This document shows, one piece after another, positions 1 to 7,707 of a stretch of 19,592 bases of DNA. Location of the stretch: the NCBI GenBank assembly GCA_964537825.1, contig CAZIDL010000048.1:1-19592 (forward strand). The letters are read 5' to 3'. The translations under genes were made by a program, and so were the position numbers. How positions within the stretch are numbered: position 1 is the first letter of the stretch; every line of letters starts with the position of its first letter. Source of the stretch: CAZIDL01 sp964537825. GTDB lineage: Bacteria; Bacteroidota; Bacteroidia; Flavobacteriales_D; CAYVSK01. A model generated the notes under the pieces. The model saw only the letters and a program-made list of their open reading frames with translations. It did not search any database and was not told the origin of the DNA.

Positions 1-1078
1 AATTCCGCGCACCGAAGGCGCATCCGAAATACCAAGTCCACCAGCTCGATACGATGTAGGTCAGCACTACGAAGAGCAAGAGGAGCCCCCACCCATTGCG
101 GTCCTTTTCGTAGAGCAACTTTCCGATCCCGGCCAGGATGAGAAGGTACATGGGGGTGTAGGGGATGAGACCGTTCTTGGTGCTGAAAAACACCTTGTGG
201 ACTTGCGGGGTTGCCCAATTGGTGAAGCCTTCATTTTGATACGAATAATAGACCGGAGTATCCGTCAGCCATTCCCAATATAGCATCTGGGGCATGAGGG
301 TGATCAGGAAGAAGAAGAAAGTCAACGAAAGGATCTGTTTATGTTCTTGGATCCACTTAAATCGGTCCTTCAGTTCCCATTTTCCACTGAAGGATATGAA
401 AAAAGGGAAGCTCAGGAAGATCATGTTCGTTGGGCGGCATAAAAATATCAGTCCAATACAGAGGCCGAGGATCATGGCCATTCCCTTGGAAGGATCACGA
501 TGGAGTTTGCTCCAGGAACGCATGAACAATGCAAAAAGAAAGAACGAGTACAAGTGGGACATTCCCGGAGTCGCTATCGAGTAATAATAGAGATGGGTGC
601 CAAAGAAGAGTATTAGGATGAGAAGACCACAGTTAAAAGAGCTGAAAAAATATTCGTTCATAAAGGAGAATAGAAGCCAACAAGCCAACCACGTATAGAA
701 AACTCCAGCTACCATGATCCCTGCATGGTAGATCCAGGAAAACCCATTCGCTTTATATCCCAATGGAGAAGCTAATGCATGTGCACTAAAAAAGAAAGGG
801 GCCTGCAGAACAGCGGGACCGACCATGTATTTGGTGAAGACGGTCCCATCTTCCTTGCGGAGTTCAAATCCGTTGCCAGTATCGTCCTCGATGTTATCCG
901 GAAACGCAGTGGGGTCACCTTCATAAATAAAAAAGAGGGGTAGGTACACGTAATACCCTGCCGCATCGGCCCAAAAAATGCTATGGTACGTACCGGGCTC
1001 ATCCTTGCTGTGCTTGTTGAAAGAAAGGAAAAGGAGAAGGGGGAGGAGTAGAACGAAAAAGTATGAATAACCTCTCAT
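1..1078 (-). CDS. Polytopic membrane protein, GT-C-like, 3' end cut by window edge
   Basis: An open frame starts at ATG 1078 and runs off the left edge without a stop, giving 359 codons. It opens with a hydrophobic segment (residues 5-20) and has many further membrane segments. Its first outer loop carries a W-x-D followed by GYYVYLP (residues 36-46). Later come APFFF (93-97), RPTN, PQMLYW, PYTPM and SSWWTWYFG. The same landmarks occur in the same order in the gene at 6289-7707, so the two are paralogues. An Asp in the first periplasmic loop and this membrane layout fit GT-C glycosyltransferases, which move sugars from polyprenyl-phosphate donors; that role is inferred, and no acceptor can be named. 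It starts 11 bp after the stop of the upstream propeller gene, so it is probably the last visible gene of a five-gene operon. Identity as a real gene is firm, enzymatic function is not. Confidence 0.85.
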   Translation of the reverse strand, partial: MRGYSYFFVLLLPLLLFLSFNKHSKDEPGTYHSIFWADAAGYYVYLPLFFIYEGDPTAFPDNIEDDTGNGFELRKEDGTVFTKYMVGPAVLQAPFFFSAHALASPLGYKANGFSWIYHAGIMVAGVFYTWLACWLLFSFMNEYFFSSFNCGLLILILFFGTHLYYYSIATPGMSHLYSFFLFALFMRSWSKLHRDPSKGMAMILGLCIGLIFLCRPTNMIFLSFPFFISFSGKWELKDRFKWIQEHKQILSLTFFFFLITLMPQMLYWEWLTDTPVYYSYQNEGFTNWATPQVHKVFFSTKNGLIPYTPMYLLILAGIGKLLYEKDRNGWGLLLLFVVLTYIVSSWWTWYFGCAFGARN

Positions 1079-1089
1079 CGATAGAGGAG

Positions 1090-2574
1090 CTAACGTATGA
1101 TGAGCATCTTTTCCAGTGGAGGCAGGTCCTCCCTTTCGAGGATCAAAAGATAAGCGCCAGACCTTAATTCACTACTGTTGAAGGTCGATCGACCACTTTG
1201 TTCTCTCGTAAAGGTTTGAACGATTTTTCCTTTCAGAGACCTTATTTCTATATGGGCTTTCTCGATCCCCTTGATCTTTTTATATCGAAGAACGACCTGC
1301 TGTCCTCTTTTTACTGGATTAGGATATAGTGAGGGATTCGTAGGGGAAGGGGCTTTATTTTCCTTTCCGGCATCCAGATCTACGATAACATTTCCAGTAG
1401 AGGTTCCTGAACTGTCCGTTTTTAGGAGGTATATGTTCGATTCTGACTCACCATAGCTTTCGGTGATCCCTGCTGTAACGAAACCCGAATCATTGGTCAA
1501 CTCAACGCAATAAGTACGTTCTGAATCGAGTCCTCCGTAGGATCCTCCCCAATCGAAATATCCATTGCTTCCGGTCTTGAACAGCCATATATCTTCTTTT
1601 CCTACACCTGCTCCCCTTTTATAGCCCGCAAAAACTTGACCCCCATCGGTCGTGGAGCTAATGTCCCAGAATAGATTGAGCTCATTTCCTCCAGCTGAAC
1701 GTGACCAGACCACGGATCCGTTTGGGGTCGTTCGGAGTAGGGAAAGGTCCATGTCCCCCCCGGAGCTGTCCCTATAGTTGACCGGTCCCACGATATCCCC
1801 GTTCCCCTTTTCGATCGCTGAACTGAAGAAGGAGCGTACCCCGAAGGTGTAAGTGCTGTCCCATTTCGGGACTCCCATGCTGTCCGTGCGTATCATATAG
1901 GCCCGGCTCGTATCTGCCCCGCTACTGTCCGTTCGTTCGCCGACCAGGATGAGATCCCCTGTGTCGGAACGGATCACGTCGTTGAGTTCATCGAAGCCCG
2001 TTCCGCCATAGGTCCTGCTCCAAAGGCTATCCCCCTGATGGTCCACTTTGAGAAGGAACAGATCCGCATCCCCGCTGTCCGTACTGTAGCTGAGCCCTCC
2101 CAGGAGATAACTGCTATCAGGAAGGGCTTCGAGTGCGTTGAGCTCTTCCCAGTCCGATCCTCCGTAGCGTTCCGACCAGATCTTATTTCCCGAGCTGTCG
2201 GTCTTCACCAGGTAGAATTGGTAATCGCCGCTCGGGGTGGAATTGCTGATGCCTGCTGCGACAAAAGAACTGTCCGCGCTGTAGGCGATATCCCGGAACC
2301 TTTCGGTCCCTTCTCCTCCGTAACCTTTGTCCCAGAGGGGGTCGCCGAGGGTGTCGAAGCGATAAAGGAACGCTTGCCCGTCGTTGGAACTGTAATTGGC
2401 CGATCCACCACCGACGAGGTAGCCCCGGTCTCTCGTTTGAAGAACATCGAACGGAAGGTCCTTTCCACTTCCTCCATAGACCTTTTCGAACATGATAGCC
2501 TGCCCCAACGATGACAGAGGCATCAAGCAAAGGAGGAGGAAGAAGAACTGCTTATGGGCTGATGACCCCGGCAT
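1090..2574 (-). CDS. Secreted seven-repeat beta-propeller-like protein with T9SS sorting domain
   Basis: The 494-aa product begins with a signal peptide (hydrophobic residues 10-20, likely cleavage after SLGQA near 26). Seven repeats follow. A W-S-x-x-Y-G-G-type motif has its Tyr (or replacement) at residues 33, 85, 137, 189, 242, 294 and 346, a period of 52-53 residues. Each repeat contains a D-G-G-Y-L/V-x-G-G strand and an L-L-K-T-D-S-x-G strand. Seven such units suggest a closed seven-bladed propeller. Repeat 5 has TYTFG and repeat 6 has SAGG in place of YGG. After a linker (about 391-412), residues 413-494 form a type A T9SS C-terminal domain beginning SLYPNPV and ending in a basic tail. 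The product is therefore probably exported through the outer membrane and anchored or released. Ligand and role are unknown. Its start overlaps the kdsA end by 23 bp; no later start keeps the signal peptide. Confidence 0.9.
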   Translation of the reverse strand: MPGSSAHKQFFFLLLCLMPLSSLGQAIMFEKVYGGSGKDLPFDVLQTRDRGYLVGGGSANYSSNDGQAFLYRFDTLGDPLWDKGYGGEGTERFRDIAYSADSSFVAAGISNSTPSGDYQFYLVKTDSSGNKIWSERYGGSDWEELNALEALPDSSYLLGGLSYSTDSGDADLFLLKVDHQGDSLWSRTYGGTGFDELNDVIRSDTGDLILVGERTDSSGADTSRAYMIRTDSMGVPKWDSTYTFGVRSFFSSAIEKGNGDIVGPVNYRDSSGGDMDLSLLRTTPNGSVVWSRSAGGNELNLFWDISSTTDGGQVFAGYKRGAGVGKEDIWLFKTGSNGYFDWGGSYGGLDSERTYCVELTNDSGFVTAGITESYGESESNIYLLKTDSSGTSTGNVIVDLDAGKENKAPSPTNPSLYPNPVKRGQQVVLRYKKIKGIEKAHIEIRSLKGKIVQTFTREQSGRSTFNSSELRSGAYLLILEREDLPPLEKMLIIR

Positions 2575-3364
2575 GACGTATCCTTTTCAAGGTTCGCAAG
2601 AGTTCAGGCACTCGCTCCAGGTGCAACATGTTGGCCCCGTCCGAAAGGGCTTCTTCAGGGCGGGGATGGGTCTCGAGGAAGATGCCGTCCGCCCCGGCCG
2701 CTATTCCGGCCGCCCCGATCGTCCCGATCATCGACGGGTCCCCTCCTGTAACGCCTGAGCTTTGATTGGGTTGCTGCAGGGAGTGGGTAATATCGAGCAC
2801 CACCGGTACATCGTGTTCCTGCATGCGGGGAATGTTCCGCATATCCACGATGAGGTCCTGATAACCGAAGGAATTGCCCCGTTCCGTCAACCAGACCTCT
2901 TGCTCGTCCTTCGCTTCTGTTTTCTCGATAGCGAAGCCCATCGCATCAGGTCCCATGAACTGCCCTTTTTTGATATTAACGTGCCTGCCGCTCTTGCCAG
3001 CGGCCTCAAGGAGCTCGGTCTGCCTGCAAAGGAAAGCAGGGATCTGCAGCACATCGGCGACCTCAGCCGCTTTTTCAGCTTCCTCGGGGCGATGGATGTC
3101 CGTAAGGAGCGGAAGTTCGAATTCCCGACCGACCCCTTCCAGGATCTGCAATGCTTTTTCATCGCCGATGCCGGTAAAAGAGCCTTTCCGGGTACGGTTC
3201 GCTTTTCGGTAAGAGGCTTTGAAGAAGAGGGTGATCTTCAGTTCATCGCAGATCCTCTTCAGGCTTTCTGCTGTCCTGCGCAGCGTCTCCTCGTTCTCTA
3301 TCACGCAAGGACCTGCTATTAGAAAATAGGTGCCCTGATCCCGATGCCCTTTTCCACTGTTCAT
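2552..3364 (-). CDS. kdsA: 3-deoxy-8-phosphooctulonate synthase (Kdo-8-P synthase), metal-dependent type
   Basis: KdsA condenses phosphoenolpyruvate with arabinose 5-phosphate to make Kdo-8-phosphate for the lipopolysaccharide inner core, in the cytoplasm. The 270-aa product starts at ATG 3364 (MNSGKGHRDQ); the frame is open further upstream, but that part lies inside the preceding gene. Family marks are IAGPCVIE (16-23), FKASYRKANRTR (48-59), TDIHRPEEA (88-96), IKKGQFMGPDAMG (131-143), DITHSLQQP (191-199) and ETHPRPEEALSDG (231-243). Cys20, His194, Glu231 and Asp242 have the same spacing as the four metal ligands of Aquifex KdsA (Cys11, His185, Glu222, Asp233). The Cys replaces the Asn of E. 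coli-type enzymes, so this is the metal-dependent class. The stop of the upstream barrel gene is 1 bp before this start, so it is co-transcribed with surface-protein genes. Confidence 0.96.
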   Translation of the reverse strand: MNSGKGHRDQGTYFLIAGPCVIENEETLRRTAESLKRICDELKITLFFKASYRKANRTRKGSFTGIGDEKALQILEGVGREFELPLLTDIHRPEEAEKAAEVADVLQIPAFLCRQTELLEAAGKSGRHVNIKKGQFMGPDAMGFAIEKTEAKDEQEVWLTERGNSFGYQDLIVDMRNIPRMQEHDVPVVLDITHSLQQPNQSSGVTGGDPSMIGTIGAAGIAAGADGIFLETHPRPEEALSDGANMLHLERVPELLRTLKRIRHAGVISP

Positions 3365-3365
3365 A

Positions 3366-4637
3366 TCAATATTCGTAATGAAGGCCGAGGGAGGCTGCCA
3401 ATCCTCCTGATCGCTCGGGGTTGATCGTACCTTCGAGGTGCGGGACCCGAAGGTAAAGCTCCCAATCCGCATGAGGTCGGAATGCGGCTTGGAGGCCATA
3501 AGCGAATTCGCCGAAGCCTCCATATCCCATGGATGCGCCGAGACTGATAGCCTTCCACGCCTTCATGATCTCGATGCCGAAGAATGGGACCGAAGATGTG
3601 AAAGGCCGATGTGCTAGCGAACTCCGAAGCCATACGCCCGAAGGGAAGCGTTTTGAATAAGCCAGGCGGAAGCTTGCTGGAAAAAGGCTCCGATAGGAAC
3701 CCTTTTCGACCTCGGGAAAGTAACGCGCCTCCGCACTATCCGTCGGATCTCCGCTCTTTACAGCTCCTCCGAGGGGGTCTCCGACCCTGTAGCCCTGAAA
3801 AGTGGCGCTCGTATCCACCCTTCGGAGACGTGCCTCAGGCCCCCAGCTCAAAAAACCCAAGTTCCTGATGGAGAGCCGTACCATTCCATAGCCCCCGAGG
3901 TCGTAGCCGGTCATGATATCGATAGCTGCTCCTGAACCACGAAAAGCAAAAGGGGAGCGCATGCTATCCCTCCCTTGCTCGTGCCAGTTCCCTTTCAATC
4001 GAAAGGAAAGTTCCGAACCGTCCGCTGAGCTCTGGAGTTGGCCTTTATCCGCTCGAATGCGCAGGTCGGACCGACCCTGAAGGATGCTGAGCGCGATCCC
4101 TAGCTCCAGATCTCCGCGTTGGTCCAGCAGGCCGAACTTGAGCTGTCGGTAACGCATGCTGTTCATCCTGAAGGGAGCTAGCGCGAGCGGTCGATCCAGT
4201 CCTGCGTTCCCGATGAATATCGTACGGAACAGGTCCCGGGTGAAGCGGGCATGGTAATGCCGTCCGTCGAGAAGGCGCAGGAATAGATGACGGATTTCAT
4301 TGGATCTTCCGAAAAGGCTGTCCGGCCGGAACGAAGCGCCCAGGGAAAAAAGCCGGTCCCCTCCGAAGCGGTTCACCTTTTCCATCCCTTCCATCGTCTG
4401 CTGCTTGAGCTCATTATCGATCCTCCCACCCCTTATGAACGGGCGATAAAAGGCGGTCGTGAATCCGGAGGAATTGACCGAGAATGAAGCCCTGAGGCCC
4501 AAGCCAGCCTCCCTGCCCAGGCGGCGTTCGATGATGGGAAAGGGTGGAAGGCTGTCCGCATCACCCCCTTCTGTTCCATTCCCAAAGCTCATGAGCTGAG
4601 GGAGGAGGGCGCTAAAAAGAAGGATGACGCACTTCAT
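3366..4637 (-). CDS. Probable outer-membrane beta-barrel protein (DUF5723-like)
   Basis: The 423-aa product begins with a signal peptide (MKCVILLFSALLPQLMSFG, cleavage near residue 19-21). The mature part shows alternating polar/hydrophobic strands rich in Gly, Arg and aromatic residues, and the chain ends in YEY, a C-terminal aromatic as expected for an outer-membrane barrel. The segment VRLSIRNLGFLSWGPEARLRR, together with size and layout, recalls the Bacteroidota family DUF5723; this match is from memory and not certain. The ATG overlaps the stop of the upstream lipoprotein gene by 4 bp (ATGA), which points to coupled translation and perhaps a shared job. No catalytic motif is visible. Other options are a PorP/SprF-like or other small porin-type barrel. 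Its function is unknown. Confidence 0.8.
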   Translation of the reverse strand: MKCVILLFSALLPQLMSFGNGTEGGDADSLPPFPIIERRLGREAGLGLRASFSVNSSGFTTAFYRPFIRGGRIDNELKQQTMEGMEKVNRFGGDRLFSLGASFRPDSLFGRSNEIRHLFLRLLDGRHYHARFTRDLFRTIFIGNAGLDRPLALAPFRMNSMRYRQLKFGLLDQRGDLELGIALSILQGRSDLRIRADKGQLQSSADGSELSFRLKGNWHEQGRDSMRSPFAFRGSGAAIDIMTGYDLGGYGMVRLSIRNLGFLSWGPEARLRRVDTSATFQGYRVGDPLGGAVKSGDPTDSAEARYFPEVEKGSYRSLFPASFRLAYSKRFPSGVWLRSSLAHRPFTSSVPFFGIEIMKAWKAISLGASMGYGGFGEFAYGLQAAFRPHADWELYLRVPHLEGTINPERSGGLAASLGLHYEY

Positions 4638-6214
4638 TCCACCTGGTTTTGATAGCGAAAGTCCCCTGTCAATTGCAGGTCGAAGCTGTAGTGCTCGTAG
4701 ATATCGATGTGGGAAGCAGTTGAGGGGGTGTTGAAACGGGCTACAACACTTGCTTCTTCGGCACGCCTTACTGCATCCATCTTGCTCTCAGGGAGGGAGA
4801 AACGGATCCTTTCGTCGCGCTTGCTGGTGACCTTCCATGAAGCATCTGTAGGAGCGGCGGGAACGGTGCGGTCCTCGAAGAGAGTGGCCGAACGGGTTCC
4901 GTTCTTTGCGTGGAGGTGAAGGCTCAACTCCATGGCCATCGGGAACCCATTGCCCACGTTCAGGAAGAAAGTTCCTTCCTCGATCTTTCTGCTCTGCCCG
5001 TCGTTCCCGATGTTCCAATCCAGCGTATCCGCTAGCGTGAGCTCGTTCGCGATGAAAGCGAGGGGAAGAGTGATGCGCATTCGTCCGTGTACTGTGTGTC
5101 CCCTCAGGAGGATGTCGTTCCCGTTGGAGATGTCCCCCAATGGGTTCGTTAAAAGCTCCAGTTCGTGACCGATCCGTTGGGGCAAGGCTTCGATGAAAGC
5201 GTCCACATTGCTGTTCTGCGGGGTGAGGACCTCCTTATGGACCGTATGGTCCATGGTCCCGTTCTTATAGGATGCGCGGGATAGATTGATAGGCTGGCCG
5301 ATCATGGAATGCGAAAGGCTAACGTTGTCCTGTCCTCCTGTGGCTTTGAGCATCGGGATCCTCGCTCGAGCATCCATCCCGATCCCGTTGTCGATCGTGA
5401 AGGTGACCTTTACGCTATCGATATCGATGCTGCCTGAGCGTATCTTATCGAAAAGGCCGAGCGCTTTTTCCTCGTAAGGGCGGTCGAACGAATGCTGGCC
5501 GAAATACCCCTTGGCAAAGGAGGGTTCTGCCCCTATGAAACTGTTCCGCATCACCAAGCTGTCGTTGGCCTCCAGCGTTACATCCGACCCTCCAGGGTCG
5601 GTGCGCACCTGGGTCTCGGTCTTGAAACGGTTGACCTTACCTCCGTTCGGGCCGGTCAAGTCCAACTTATAGCCTTCCAGGTCCCTCTGTCCGGTCACGA
5701 TGCTGGGATCGTTCTGGCTACCCGCAGGCACCGAAGCGTTCACTTCGAGGGGTTGCCCGTTCTTCGTGGCAGCAGGGATGCGGTACTCGTAGAGGGTCTG
5801 TTCTCCGATCGTACTCTTGATCTCGTAGTGAAGCGTTCCTTTCTGCAAGACCACTCGGCTCAATTCGGATTTCGGGAGTTGCAGCACGCGGGTTTGATCG
5901 GTATTGATCAGCGATTGGCCGGGACTGACGGTTGTGCCTCCTACGGGAGCTGTATAGGACTTTTTCAGAGTGGTGTCGGGTAGTTCCAGGATCGAATCGA
6001 GCGGGAGCTGAAAGAGCGTGTCCACACGGACCAATGTCAGCCTACGGGAGGCATCCGCTTCGAGATCTTCGGCCGGGAGCAATTCCCCGATATCCAGATC
6101 ACCCTTCAATAATGGGGCCCGGATCCGGTGCTCCCAGGTGGTCGCTTCCTTTTTGCAGGCGAAGAGGACCAGGGCAAGAAGGAGGAAGATGAATTGCTGC
6201 TTTTTAAAAGGCAT
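4634..6214 (-). CDS. Large lipoprotein of unknown function
   Basis: The start is best placed at ATG 6214, giving 526 aa; a GTG two codons upstream is in frame but less likely. Residues 1-20 are a lipoprotein signal: KK, a hydrophobic stretch, then lipobox LFAC with Cys20. The next residues are KKEATT, and basic/acidic residues after the Cys may bear on surface export in Bacteroidota. The rest is beta-rich with no cysteine or obvious enzyme motif: repeated D-T/S-L strands, a Pro/Gly/Asn-rich middle and an aromatic C-terminal end (EHYSFDLQLTGDFRYQNQ). I do not recognise the family. It is the first gene of a five-gene operon and overlaps the barrel gene by 4 bp, so the two proteins may act as a lipoprotein-barrel pair at the outer membrane. 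That pairing is inferred from position only. Confidence 0.82.
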   Translation of the reverse strand: MPFKKQQFIFLLLALVLFACKKEATTWEHRIRAPLLKGDLDIGELLPAEDLEADASRRLTLVRVDTLFQLPLDSILELPDTTLKKSYTAPVGGTTVSPGQSLINTDQTRVLQLPKSELSRVVLQKGTLHYEIKSTIGEQTLYEYRIPAATKNGQPLEVNASVPAGSQNDPSIVTGQRDLEGYKLDLTGPNGGKVNRFKTETQVRTDPGGSDVTLEANDSLVMRNSFIGAEPSFAKGYFGQHSFDRPYEEKALGLFDKIRSGSIDIDSVKVTFTIDNGIGMDARARIPMLKATGGQDNVSLSHSMIGQPINLSRASYKNGTMDHTVHKEVLTPQNSNVDAFIEALPQRIGHELELLTNPLGDISNGNDILLRGHTVHGRMRITLPLAFIANELTLADTLDWNIGNDGQSRKIEEGTFFLNVGNGFPMAMELSLHLHAKNGTRSATLFEDRTVPAAPTDASWKVTSKRDERIRFSLPESKMDAVRRAEEASVVARFNTPSTASHIDIYEHYSFDLQLTGDFRYQNQVE

Positions 6215-6219
6215 CCCCA

Positions 6220-6227
6220 CAAAAATA
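6220..6227 (-). promoter_or_regulatory. Possible Bacteroidota -7 promoter element for the lipoprotein operon
   Basis: On the minus strand the bases read TATTTTTG, a full match to the Bacteroidota -7 consensus TAnnTTTG. No TTG is present at the -33 distance upstream. Its last base is only 5 bp before the ATG at 6214, so a transcript from it would have almost no leader. It is a plausible but weak call; A/T-rich chance matches are common. Confidence 0.3.
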
Positions 6228-6288
6228 GGGCTTCCTCGTTCTCGTTCCTTTCTTTTGTAGCTACTGCGTCCCAGCCGTTGTTTCCCTC

Positions 6289-7707
6289 ATGAACTTGTTC
6301 GGGTTAGACCGCGCTTCGCTGAGCGACCTGAAAAGTCGGATCCGATCCCGCCTTTCGCTTTTCGTAGTGATCCTCCTTCTCTTGGTATGGGTCCAACGCA
6401 CCCTTTCCTTTTCGCCTTGGAAGGGCGAAGATGCCAGCGGTCGAGTGATCTATTGGGACGTGATCTCTTATTACGGTTATCTCCCGGCGGCCTTTATTCA
6501 GGGGGACCTTACCCTTTCCTTTCTAGAGGAGGAGCAGAAGTACAAGCTGAGGCTCTATTGGCCGCAGACCACTAAAGACGGGGAAAAGGTGATCAAAACG
6601 ACGATGGGGCTGGCTTACCTCTATGCTCCTTTTTTCTTCATCGGACACGGCATCGCTTCTATAACTTCCTATGAGGCGAGCGGTTTTTCCCTGCCTTACC
6701 AGGTCTCCCTGGCCATGAGTGCTATTTTCTATGCTTTTGTGGGCCTCCTATTGCTACGCTCGATGCTCCGCTCCTTTTACGGGGAGCTGATAACGAGTCT
6801 GACGTTGATCGTGGTGGCCATCGGGACCAACCTCTTCCACTATGTGGTCGCGGAAGGGGCAATGCCTCATTCGTACAATTTCGCCCTCCTTACGGGTTAC
6901 CTTTACGTGCTTCTGAAGCTTTTCGGTTCCCCGAAGCCTGGGGGCTTTTTCCTCCTCGGTCTCCTCGGAGGGGTGATCGTTCTGGTCCGCCCGACCAATC
7001 TTGTATCGGTCCTTTTTCTACCTTTTCTTTACGCCGTTTTCGATAAGCAGAGCATTCGAGAGCGCCTCTCCTTTATTGGGCGATATCCGGGCGGTGTTCT
7101 TCTGGCCATAGGAGGAGGGATCTTGGCGGTGCTTCCCCAACTCCTGTACTGGAAGGGCGTAACGGGTGAATGGGTTTATTTCTCTTACGGAGAGGAACAG
7201 TTCTTTTTCGGGCGCCCAATGCTCCAGGAGGTCCTTTTCGGGTATCGGGCCGGATGGTTGGTGTATACGCCGCTCATGAGCTTGGCCTTATTGGGGTTTT
7301 TGCTTTTCAGGAAGGATATGCGAAAGCGATTTGCCCTTCCCCTTCTTTTCATCGTGGCGATCAAGCTTTATCTGATCTCCTGTTGGTGGGCCTGGTGGTT
7401 CGGAGGTGGTTTTGGATGCCGCCCGATCGTGGACCTTTACGGGTTTCTCGCCATCCCTCTTGCAGCCAGCTTGCATCGGCTCTGGTCACTCGGATGGTTA
7501 GCCCGTATCCCCTTGCTGCTGGTCCTCGTTTTCTTCGTCCATTTGAACCTCTACCAGACCTGGCAGTACAAAGTGAGCGTGATCCATTGGGATGGAATGA
7601 CCAAGGAGGCTTATTGGCATGTTTTCATGCGAAAGGCCTATCCGTCCGAGGAAATGATCGATCGCCCGGATTACGAAGCGGCCAAGAAGGGTAAGCCGGG
7701 TTATTGA
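6289..7707 (+). CDS. Polytopic membrane protein, GT-C-like glycosyltransferase candidate
   Basis: This 472-aa protein has a basic N-terminus, a first membrane segment at about 23-40, and roughly ten further hydrophobic segments. The first outer loop holds YWDVISYYGYLP (55-66); an Asp in this loop is typical of GT-C enzymes, which use polyprenyl-phosphate sugars. Other conserved blocks are APFFFIGHGIAS (113-124), VRPTNLV, PQLLYW, VYTPLMS and SCWWAWWFGGGFGCRP near 360-380. All have counterparts in the partial gene at the left edge (1-1078). The C-terminal tail (ERPDYEA-like, Lys-rich) is soluble. It converges on a GT2 gene of the type that makes polyprenyl-phosphate sugars, overlapping it by 7 bp, which fits a donor/transfer pair. 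The fold assignment is by pattern, the acceptor is unknown, and a non-enzymatic membrane protein cannot be excluded. Confidence 0.85.
   Translation: MNLFGLDRASLSDLKSRIRSRLSLFVVILLLLVWVQRTLSFSPWKGEDASGRVIYWDVISYYGYLPAAFIQGDLTLSFLEEEQKYKLRLYWPQTTKDGEKVIKTTMGLAYLYAPFFFIGHGIASITSYEASGFSLPYQVSLAMSAIFYAFVGLLLLRSMLRSFYGELITSLTLIVVAIGTNLFHYVVAEGAMPHSYNFALLTGYLYVLLKLFGSPKPGGFFLLGLLGGVIVLVRPTNLVSVLFLPFLYAVFDKQSIRERLSFIGRYPGGVLLAIGGGILAVLPQLLYWKGVTGEWVYFSYGEEQFFFGRPMLQEVLFGYRAGWLVYTPLMSLALLGFLLFRKDMRKRFALPLLFIVAIKLYLISCWWAWWFGGGFGCRPIVDLYGFLAIPLAASLHRLWSLGWLARIPLLLVLVFFVHLNLYQTWQYKVSVIHWDGMTKEAYWHVFMRKAYPSEEMIDRPDYEAAKKGKPGY

Noticed and set aside
294..584. 96-aa + strand open frame
   Set aside because: It is antisense to the partial GT-C-like gene and has no recognisable features.
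772..1002. 76-aa minus-strand open frame
   Set aside because: It is out of frame with the GT-C-like gene covering 1-1078, which has a paralogue in the window and is the real gene.
2020..2480. Several overlapping open frames opposite or within the propeller gene
   Set aside because: They arise from the repeated Asp/Ser/Gly codons of the propeller repeats, and only one frame has a signal peptide and sorting domain.
3365..3523. Longer N-terminus for KdsA starting at 3523
   Set aside because: The extra 53 residues lie inside the barrel gene in another frame and precede the usual KdsA start; ATG 3364 directly follows the upstream stop and gives normal length.
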